Of a stretch of 38,931 nucleotides of DNA, positions 33,042-38,931 are shown one piece after another. Made by a program: the position numbers and the translations under genes. The stretch's first letter is position 1; every line of letters starts with the position of its first letter. The notes beneath the pieces are model-generated. The model made no database searches. It saw only the letters and a program-made list of their open reading frames with translations, and was not told the origin of the DNA. The stretch is from Flavobacteriales bacterium (lineage in GTDB: Bacteria; Bacteroidota; Bacteroidia; Flavobacteriales; Flavobacteriaceae), in assembly GCA_024641135.1 (NCBI GenBank), contig JAHEDS010000015.1:1-38931 (forward strand). The letters run 5' to 3'.

Positions 33042-35723
33042 ATGAAACACATTTACCTAGTAATACTGGTTTTATTCGGTATTAATTATTCTAATGCTCA
33101 GAAGGTTACTGGAACAATTTCTGATGCTGCTGGGGTTCCCATTGCAGGTGTCAATGTAGTTGTAAAAGGTACATCATCAGGCGTTGTATCAGATTTTAAT
33201 GGAAAATATTCTATTACGGCAGAACCGACAGAAACACTCGTTTTTAGCTATGTAGGATATAACTCAATTACTATTGATATAAATAATCAAAGTATTATCA
33301 ATGTAACAATGGAAGAAGGTGTAAGCCTAGATGAAGTTGTTTTAGTTGGATCACGTAGCCCAAAACGAACAGTACTAGATACTGCGGTCGCTATTGATGT
33401 TATAGATGTAGCTGAAGTATCCACACAAGTTGGTAAAGTTGAAATTAATGAAATGTTACAATATGCCGCACCTTCATTTAATGCTAACAAGCAAACAGGT
33501 TCAGATGGAGCAGATCACGTAGACCCAGCTTCATTAAGAGGAATGGGTCCAGACCAGACATTGGTTTTAATAAATGGAAAAAGAAGACATCAATCATCAT
33601 TAATAAATATTTTTGGAACAAGAGGTAGAGGTAATACCGGAACGGACTTAAATGCCATTCCAGCCTCTTCAATAAAAAGAATAGAAATATTAAGAGATGG
33701 TGCTTCTGCTCAATATGGTTCTGATGCCATTGCAGGAGTAATTAATATAGTATTAAAAGATAACGTTGACGAATTAACAGGTAGTGTTAGTTATGGTGCA
33801 TATAGTACGAATGCACAAGGCGATTTTGGAACCGACCCTTACGGTTTATGGAACACAGATGGTTATAGACTCGACACCAAAAAAGACGGCAATGCTATTG
33901 GTAAAGACAAAAACTTTGATGGAGGTTCTGTTAAAGTAACCGCCAATTACGGTTTTGAAATTGGAGATGGTGGCTATGGAAATTTTACTACTGAATTTTT
34001 AAATAAAGAAAAAACACTACGTCCTGGTTTTGAATTTAGAAAAGGTTTTGGAGAAGCTGCCATTGAAGGGTTTAATTTCTTTGGAAATGTATCCGTACCT
34101 GTTTCTGATAAAACTGAAATTTATGCTTTTGGAGGCAGAAATTATAGAGATACAGATGCCTATGCATTTACTAGAAATAATCCAACAGCGAGAAACGTAG
34201 TAAGTATTTATCCTGATGGATTTACTCCTAGAATTACTTCTATAATCACTGATAATTCATTTTCTGCAGGGATAAGAACTGAAACGTCTAGTGGTTGGAA
34301 AATTGATATTAGCAATACATACGGTATAAATAATTTCCATTATTACATTAAAGGAACCTTAAATGCTTCATTGGAAGAAACATCTCCAACAGATTTTGAT
34401 GCTGGTGGACATAGTTTAGCACAAAACACCGTAAATTTTGATTTTTCTAAATATTACGATAACGTATTAAGTGGAATGAACTTAGCTTTTGGAGCAGAAT
34501 ACAGAACAGAACAATTTTTGATTTATGCTGGTGAAGAAGGATCCTATGGAACATATTCAGACACTGGTATATTAATTACAGATCCGGGAAATCAAACACA
34601 ACCAACAGACCCAATTACTGGCGATTTAAGACCTGGTGGTTCTCAAGGTTTTCCTGGTTATGGACCAGCTAATGAAGTAGACAGAAGCAGAAGCAATTTA
34701 TCATTATATGCTGACGCTGAATTTGATTTATCTCAAACCTTTTTATTAAGTGCTGCGGCACGTTTTGAAAACTTTAGTGATTTTGGAAGTACTTTAAATG
34801 GAAAATTAGCAGCACGTTTAAAAGCTTCTGATAAGATTAATATTAGAGGTTCTGTTAGTAGTGGCTTTAGAGCACCATCGTTAGCTCAAATATACTATAA
34901 CTTAAAGTTCACAAACTTTGTAGGAGGACAGGCTTTAGAATCTTTATTATCACCAAACAATAGTCCCGTAACAGCTTCCTTTGGAATAGGTCAATTAAAA
35001 GAAGAAAAAGCAGTGAATGCTGCTTTAGGTTTTACAGGTTCTTTTGGAGATTTTACAGCAACTGTAGACGGGTATTATATTGCGGTTAAAGACAGAATTG
35101 TATTAACTGGAAATTTTGATGCCCCACAAATACCAAATGTGGAAGCTGCACAATTTTTTGCCAATGGTGCAGACACAAAAACTACTGGTATAGACATTAT
35201 CTTAGCTTATAAAACGAAGCTTGGTAACGGAAGTGATTTTTCTGCAACGTTTTTAGGAAACTTTAATGATATGAAAATTGATAAAGTACTTAATGGCAGC
35301 TTAGATGAACAAACATTTTTTGGAGAACGAGACAAAGCCTTTTTATTGACTTCGGCACCAAAAAGTAAATTGAGCTTAAATTTAAACTATAATAAAAATT
35401 GGTTTGATGCTGGTTTAACGTTAACAAGGTTTAGTGCCGTTGATTTATTGGATTATCAAATGTATGAAGATCCTGCCGATTACGGTGGACTCGCTTCACA
35501 AGTAGTTGCAGCAACAGATACTTATGGTGAAAAAATGGTAACAGATCTGAATTTAGGTTTTAAACTATCTGAAAGCCTGAAACTAAATGTTGGAAGCAAC
35601 AACCTATTTAATGTTTATCCAGACCAACAAGATGATTGGACAGAAGCTGGAGGATATTGGGACTCTGTACAAATGGGCTTTGGTGGAGCTTATTATTATG
35701 CCAAACTTAATTACAAATTCTAG
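33042..35723 (+). CDS. TonB-dependent outer-membrane receptor (no SusD partner)
   Basis: An 893-residue outer-membrane receptor. Signal peptide 1-20 (ending SNAQ), carboxypeptidase-regulatory domain about 21-100 (KVTGTISDAAGVPIAGVNV), plug domain about 110-240 with DQTLVLINGKRRHQSSL, RIEILRDGASAQYGSDAIAGVINIV, then a beta barrel of about 650 residues rich in Asn, Gly and aromatic residues, ending in F (KLNYKF). The plug segment INGKRRHQ...TDLNAIP is characteristic of a large TonB-receptor subgroup. It is not a SusC: about 100 residues too short and no SusD gene follows. The ligand is unknown. It stands alone and ends at a strong bidirectional terminator; the preceding 160 bp hold only a near-match TATATTTA. 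Confidence 0.93.
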   Translation: MKHIYLVILVLFGINYSNAQKVTGTISDAAGVPIAGVNVVVKGTSSGVVSDFNGKYSITAEPTETLVFSYVGYNSITIDINNQSIINVTMEEGVSLDEVVLVGSRSPKRTVLDTAVAIDVIDVAEVSTQVGKVEINEMLQYAAPSFNANKQTGSDGADHVDPASLRGMGPDQTLVLINGKRRHQSSLINIFGTRGRGNTGTDLNAIPASSIKRIEILRDGASAQYGSDAIAGVINIVLKDNVDELTGSVSYGAYSTNAQGDFGTDPYGLWNTDGYRLDTKKDGNAIGKDKNFDGGSVKVTANYGFEIGDGGYGNFTTEFLNKEKTLRPGFEFRKGFGEAAIEGFNFFGNVSVPVSDKTEIYAFGGRNYRDTDAYAFTRNNPTARNVVSIYPDGFTPRITSIITDNSFSAGIRTETSSGWKIDISNTYGINNFHYYIKGTLNASLEETSPTDFDAGGHSLAQNTVNFDFSKYYDNVLSGMNLAFGAEYRTEQFLIYAGEEGSYGTYSDTGILITDPGNQTQPTDPITGDLRPGGSQGFPGYGPANEVDRSRSNLSLYADAEFDLSQTFLLSAAARFENFSDFGSTLNGKLAARLKASDKINIRGSVSSGFRAPSLAQIYYNLKFTNFVGGQALESLLSPNNSPVTASFGIGQLKEEKAVNAALGFTGSFGDFTATVDGYYIAVKDRIVLTGNFDAPQIPNVEAAQFFANGADTKTTGIDIILAYKTKLGNGSDFSATFLGNFNDMKIDKVLNGSLDEQTFFGERDKAFLLTSAPKSKLSLNLNYNKNWFDAGLTLTRFSAVDLLDYQMYEDPADYGGLASQVVAATDTYGEKMVTDLNLGFKLSESLKLNVGSNNLFNVYPDQQDDWTEAGGYWDSVQMGFGGAYYYAKLNYKF

Positions 35724-35738
35724 ATTTTATCTATAAAC

Positions 35739-35772
35739 AAAAAAACCGAGCGATATTGCTCGGTTTTTTTTT
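35739..35772. terminator. Bidirectional intrinsic terminator after the TonB receptor
   Basis: Stem CCGAGC (35746-35751) pairs with GCTCGG (35758-35763) around GATATT, flanked by seven A and nine T. It serves the convergent TonB-receptor and e(P4) genes. Confidence 0.9.
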
Positions 35773-35811
35773 AATTCTTTATTCTATAGTATAAGGTTTA
35801 ATTTTATGAAC

Positions 35812-36654
35812 TTAATACGAAATTAGTTTTGCTTTTCTAATAGAGTCCTTTTGAACCTCTGTCCATTTATAGTTTCCTTCATAAATACCTTTTGTTTGCC
35901 AGTCACCATACGTTGGATTCGGTAAAACAATAAACTTATTACCAAATAAATCTTTTAAATTTTCTACTCCATCATTTCTTTCATTTGTAGGCTTATTATC
36001 AAACAAGCCTGAAAAATCTGAAAGATTATCTCCAAGAAGCATTACAATTCTATTCTCTTTTGAAACAGATTGTCTTCTATCTTCCTTTCCACTTGTTTTA
36101 TCTTTTAATAAAAAATGCTTTTCATTAATGGATGGAAAACCAATTTTTTTAAGATTATTCATCGTTTCCATTTCTTGGAGAACAGATCTATTAGAAAGAT
36201 AATAAATTTCAATCCCTTTTGAATTTACATAATTAAAAAATTCTAAAGCTCCAGGAATCGCAGTCGCTTGCTCCAATTTAACCCATTCAACCCAATTTTT
36301 CTCAGAATACTCTTCATCTGTAATTATTCCTTTTGCCTCGAATGGACTATTATTAAGAATTGTCTCATCTATATCGGTAATAACAGCCAACGGTTTACCG
36401 TCATGATTATTTTCCAAAAGAATATTATCTATTCGAAATTTTGCAACATTAAATGCTTGGTAACATAATGCTTTATATTCTGCCGAGAGTTGTTGCCATA
36501 AAACAGCCTGAACAGCATGCTCTCGCTTTGGAATTTTAAGGTCAAAATCTTTTATGGTTTGAACACCTTGTTCTTTTAAAGTCGATTTACAACCAAAAAA
36601 CAAAACAAATAAAAAAATTGCACTAATCCTTTTTATCTTAACAACTTGACTCAT
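35812..36654 (-). CDS. 5'-nucleotidase, lipoprotein e(P4) family (class C acid phosphatase)
   Basis: A 280-residue HAD-superfamily lipoprotein. The signal ends in LFFGC with C22 as the lipid-modified residue. HAD motif I is DIDET at 94-98, giving nucleophile D94 and general acid D96; motif II is the LSNRS segment, and motif III/IV lies in LLGDNLSDFSGLF. The length and the conserved AVLWQQLSAEYKALCYQAF match the e(P4)/NucA acid phosphatases, which dephosphorylate nucleotides outside the cell to let nucleosides be taken up, as in Haemophilus NAD salvage. It is preceded on the minus strand by the ferredoxin gene with a 25-nt gap and could share its transcript, though functions differ. Confidence 0.92.
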   Translation of the reverse strand: MSQVVKIKRISAIFLFVLFFGCKSTLKEQGVQTIKDFDLKIPKREHAVQAVLWQQLSAEYKALCYQAFNVAKFRIDNILLENNHDGKPLAVITDIDETILNNSPFEAKGIITDEEYSEKNWVEWVKLEQATAIPGALEFFNYVNSKGIEIYYLSNRSVLQEMETMNNLKKIGFPSINEKHFLLKDKTSGKEDRRQSVSKENRIVMLLGDNLSDFSGLFDNKPTNERNDGVENLKDLFGNKFIVLPNPTYGDWQTKGIYEGNYKWTEVQKDSIRKAKLISY

Positions 36655-36679
36655 AATTTCAAATAAGATTCATAAAAAT

Positions 36680-37033
36680 CTAACCTTCTGGATGCATAAA
36701 TCGTTGTTTCGATAACAACTGCTCCTCTGTCTCTACATGAGCATCATCAGGCACACAACAATCTACTGGACAAACTGCCGCACATTGTGGTTCATCATGA
36801 AATCCTTTACATTCTGTACATTTATCCGGTACAATATAGTATACTTCATCGCTTATTGGCTCCTGTGCCTCTTCGGCATCTACTTCCAATCCGGTAGTTA
36901 AAACAACCTGTCCTTTTAAACTAGTGCCATCCGCATAACGCCAGTCATCAGCAGCTTCATAAATTGCAGTATTCGGGCATTCAGGCTCACAAGCACCACA
37001 ATTTATACATTCATCTGTTATAATAATTGCCAT
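36680..37033 (-). CDS. 2[4Fe-4S] ferredoxin (Alvin-like)
   Basis: A 117-residue low-potential ferredoxin. Cluster I is bound by C9, C12, C15 and C19 ([12 protein letters not shown]); cluster II by C72, C75, C84 and C88 in CxxC-x8-CxxxCP, whose eight-residue gap is the Allochromatium-type insertion. The start is taken at ATG 37031-37033, giving [13 protein letters not shown]; a reading from 37093 would add 20 residues that do not fit the family. Extra residues C92 and C93 follow the second cluster. It is divergent from the acyl-CoA reductase gene by only 67 bp and may supply electrons to neighbouring enzymes, but the partner is not established. Confidence 0.92.
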   Translation of the reverse strand: MAIIITDECINCGACEPECPNTAIYEAADDWRYADGTSLKGQVVLTTGLEVDAEEAQEPISDEVYYIVPDKCTECKGFHDEPQCAAVCPVDCCVPDDAHVETEEQLLSKQRFMHPEG

Positions 37034-37056
37034 AGCATTTTCTTTTTCTAAATTTG
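37027..37056 (+). promoter_or_regulatory. Promoter of the acyl-CoA reductase/serC group (TTG-N19-TAAATTTG)
   Basis: Perfect -7 box TAAATTTG (37049-37056) with TTG at 37027-37029, 19 nt upstream; the start codon at 37101 is 44 nt downstream. It overlaps the first codons of the ferredoxin gene on the other strand. Confidence 0.55.
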
Positions 37057-37100
37057 CATTGGCTAAATTAATGCCAAAACCATTCATAAGCAAATAGAGA

Positions 37101-38159
37101 ATGAATTTACAGCAAAGAATTACCGCATTTGTAAAATTAGGAGAATTTTTAAGTCAGTTTTCTAAAGTCAAAGTTGAAAAAAAAGAAAATATAAATTACA
37201 ATGATTTATTTTTTGAAGGATTTAAAAATCAATTAAAATTAGCTGAAGAAACTAATGGATGGTTCTCAAAAGAAAATGTAGCATTTGCAATAAATGGCTG
37301 GGTAGAGTCATTAACTTATGAAAATTTAAATAAATGGTTATCTAATTATACTTTTTCTAATAAGCAACCAAAAACAGTAGCCATTATAATGGCAGGAAAT
37401 ATTCCATTGGTTGGTTTTCATGATTTTTTATCGGTGTTAATCAGTGGGCATAATGCCTTAATTAAGCAATCGTCAAATGATAAACATTTACTTCCATATT
37501 TGGCTAAATATTTAGAATATATTGAACCAGAATTTAAAGGCAAAATTGAATTCACAGACAAAAAGCTTGAAAATTTTGATGCAGTTATTGCAACAGGTAG
37601 TAACAATACAGCCCGTTATTTTGAATATTATTTTAAAGACAAACCATCCATCATAAGAAATAATCGAAACTCAGTTGCCATTTTAAACGGTCATGAAACT
37701 TTAGAAGACATGAAAGCCCTTTCTGAAGATATATTTAGATATTACGGATTAGGTTGTAGAAATGTTTCAAAATTATATGTACCAAAAAACTACAATTTCG
37801 ATTTATTTTTTAAAGGCATTTATCACTGGCATCCAATCATAGAGAAAGCTAAATACGCTAATAATTACGACTACAACAAAGCTGTTTATTTAATGAGTGA
37901 ATTTGACATGCTAGAAAATGGTTTTTTAATGATAAAAGAAGATTCAAGCGCTGTTTCACCAATTGCAACTGTTTTTTATGAAACTTATGATGATTATTCT
38001 CAATTAAAGGCAAAATTACAAGAAGAAAAAAAATCTATTCAGTGTATAGTTTCCAACGGATTTATTGAAAATGAAATTGCATTCGGTAAAACTCAAAAAC
38101 CTCAACTTTGGGATTATGCAGATGACGTCGATTCTATTGAGTTTTTGTTAGAAATATAA
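37101..38159 (+). CDS. LuxC-like acyl-CoA reductase (PF05893 family)
   Basis: A 352-residue member of the LuxC/acyl-CoA reductase family with an aldehyde-dehydrogenase-like fold. [17 protein letters not shown] (93-109) and [15 protein letters not shown] (164-178) recall the cofactor-binding part, and C219 in [14 protein letters not shown] is in the position of the catalytic thiol. LuxC proper is longer (about 480) and belongs to luxCDE; no luxD or luxE is present here, so bioluminescence is unlikely. Flavobacterial homologues commonly lie next to serC, as here (75 nt upstream of serC) and beside a divergent ferredoxin. It presumably makes or uses an acyl-thioester; substrate unknown. Confidence 0.85.
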   Translation: MNLQQRITAFVKLGEFLSQFSKVKVEKKENINYNDLFFEGFKNQLKLAEETNGWFSKENVAFAINGWVESLTYENLNKWLSNYTFSNKQPKTVAIIMAGNIPLVGFHDFLSVLISGHNALIKQSSNDKHLLPYLAKYLEYIEPEFKGKIEFTDKKLENFDAVIATGSNNTARYFEYYFKDKPSIIRNNRNSVAILNGHETLEDMKALSEDIFRYYGLGCRNVSKLYVPKNYNFDLFFKGIYHWHPIIEKAKYANNYDYNKAVYLMSEFDMLENGFLMIKEDSSAVSPIATVFYETYDDYSQLKAKLQEEKKSIQCIVSNGFIENEIAFGKTQKPQLWDYADDVDSIEFLLEI

Positions 38160-38234
38160 TCGAAAAATTATGGAATTTATAATAGTTATTCCTCATTTTA
38201 TTTGGAAATTTGCATCTTAAAATTCTTATAAAAA

Positions 38235-38931
38235 ATGAAAAAACATAACTTTAGTGCAGGACCAAGTATATTACCACAAGAAGTTTTATTAAAAGCTTCA
38301 CATGCCGTAATTGATTTCAATAATGAAGGCTTGTCTTTATTAGAAATATCTCACAGAAGTAAATCCTTTGTAGATGTTATGGAAAAAGCACGGAACTTGG
38401 TTTTAGAACTATTAGGACTAGAAGGCAAAGGTTATAAAGCATTGTTTTTACAAGGAGGGGCGAGTACCCAGTTTTTAATGGTTGCAATGAATCTTTTAGA
38501 GAAAAGAGCTGGGTATTTAAATACAGGTACTTGGAGTGCTAAAGCCATTAAAGAAGCACAGATTTTAGACGATATATATGAAGTAGCGTCTTCAAAAGAA
38601 GCGAATTATAATTATATCCCTAAAGGATATGATATCCCAGAAGATTATGATTATTTCCATTGCACGTCCAATAATACCATATTTGGAACTCAAATAAAAT
38701 CATTTCCAAACTCACCCATTCCTATGGTTTGTGACATGAGTAGCGACATTTTCTCCCGCGTTTTAGATTTTTCAAAATTTGATTTAATATATGCTGGAGC
38801 ACAAAAAAATATGGGACCAGCTGGAGTCACTCTAGTAGTGATTAAAGAAGATATATTAGGAAAAGTATCACGCAAAATCCCTTCTATAATGGATTATAAA
38901 TTACACATCGCAAATGGCAGTATGTTTAATA
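38235..38931 (+). CDS. serC: Phosphoserine aminotransferase (partial, cut by right edge)
   Basis: The first 232 residues of about 355-360. SerC converts 3-phosphohydroxypyruvate and glutamate to phosphoserine. The start [15 protein letters not shown] is the family signature. [16 protein letters not shown] (72-87) binds the PLP phosphate, [13 protein letters not shown] lies near 96-108, and the PLP-binding lysine is K191 in [12 protein letters not shown]. The rest of the large and small domains is outside the window. The gene lies 75 nt after the LuxC-like gene on the same strand. The serA gene that usually follows serC would be expected just beyond this window. Confidence 0.95.
   Translation, partial: MKKHNFSAGPSILPQEVLLKASHAVIDFNNEGLSLLEISHRSKSFVDVMEKARNLVLELLGLEGKGYKALFLQGGASTQFLMVAMNLLEKRAGYLNTGTWSAKAIKEAQILDDIYEVASSKEANYNYIPKGYDIPEDYDYFHCTSNNTIFGTQIKSFPNSPIPMVCDMSSDIFSRVLDFSKFDLIYAGAQKNMGPAGVTLVVIKEDILGKVSRKIPSIMDYKLHIANGSMFN

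Noticed and set aside
37034-37093. 20-residue N-terminal extension of the ferredoxin
   Set aside because: The ferredoxin family begins at [13 protein letters not shown]; the extension lies over the divergent promoter region of the LuxC-like gene.
37418-37606. Minus-strand ORF inside the LuxC-like gene
   Set aside because: Antisense shadow of a conserved coding region.
1-38931. tRNA, rRNA, CRISPR arrays, insertion sequences, prophage, toxin-antitoxin or restriction genes
   Set aside because: None seen in the intergenic gaps or ORFs on reading both strands; there is no gap over about 300 bp that could hide a larger element.

Overview
The window looks like a chromosomal segment of a marine-type member of the family Flavobacteriaceae (phylum Bacteroidota). 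By eye it is about one third G+C. The perfect Bacteroidota -7 promoter element TAnnTTTG occurs in front of many genes, and Shine-Dalgarno sequences are rare. Outer-membrane proteins start with the carboxypeptidase-like regulatory domain typical of the phylum, and several gene families and neighbourhoods have a strong flavobacterial flavour. I see no tRNA, rRNA, CRISPR array, insertion sequence, prophage or obvious horizontally acquired block: it reads as dense housekeeping chromosome. Only the two end genes are incomplete, cut by the window edges.

Layout. 1-1624 (minus): a two-subunit periplasmic molybdenum hydroxylase (IorA/IorB type), the large subunit cut by the left edge. 1723-5623 (minus): a very tight tilS - ade - yheT operon (tRNA-Ile lysidine synthase, adenine deaminase, alpha/beta hydrolase). 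5748-6440 (plus): an atypical sigma-factor-like protein, then pabB (minus), a LacX-type aldose epimerase and a DEAD-box helicase (plus), and a TlpA-like lipoprotein (minus). 10935-13004 (plus): a split ThrE/YjjP-YjjB exporter and a secreted S1/P1 nuclease, closed by a bidirectional terminator shared with lpdA (minus). 14623-15644 (plus): smpB and a small secreted protein; pcm faces them. 16476-24397 (plus): a long co-oriented run with Gfo/Idh/MocA oxidoreductase, 3-hydroxybutyryl-CoA dehydrogenase, DUF1015 protein, YggS-type PLP protein, an exonuclease/GIY-YIG fusion, a voltage-gated-type K+ channel, miaA and TerC. 24475-31236 (minus): parC, parE, an EamA permease and ychF. 31403-35723 (plus): a carboxypeptidase-regulatory-domain protein and a TonB-dependent receptor, closed by a second bidirectional terminator. 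35812-37033 (minus): e(P4)-family acid phosphatase and a 2[4Fe-4S] ferredoxin. 37101-38931 (plus): a LuxC-like acyl-CoA reductase and serC, cut by the right edge.

Functional themes: translation and tRNA/ribosome quality (tilS, miaA, smpB, ychF, DEAD-box helicase), DNA topology and repair (parCE, exonuclease-GIY-YIG), central metabolism (lpdA, serC, 3-hydroxybutyryl-CoA dehydrogenase, pabB, ade) and envelope functions (TonB receptor, lipoproteins, secreted nuclease and phosphatase). I did not find a clearly new multi-gene defence or mobile system. The most interesting leads are: (i) the divergent sigma-like protein; (ii) the exonuclease/GIY-YIG/UvrC-Cys fusion beside a K+ channel ending in a zinc ribbon; (iii) the ferredoxin / LuxC-like reductase / serC neighbourhood; (iv) the DUF1015 protein with a DGHHR motif; and (v) three genes whose -7 box lies only 4-5 nt from the start codon, suggesting leaderless mRNAs. 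Family assignments rest on motif recognition by eye, not database searches.
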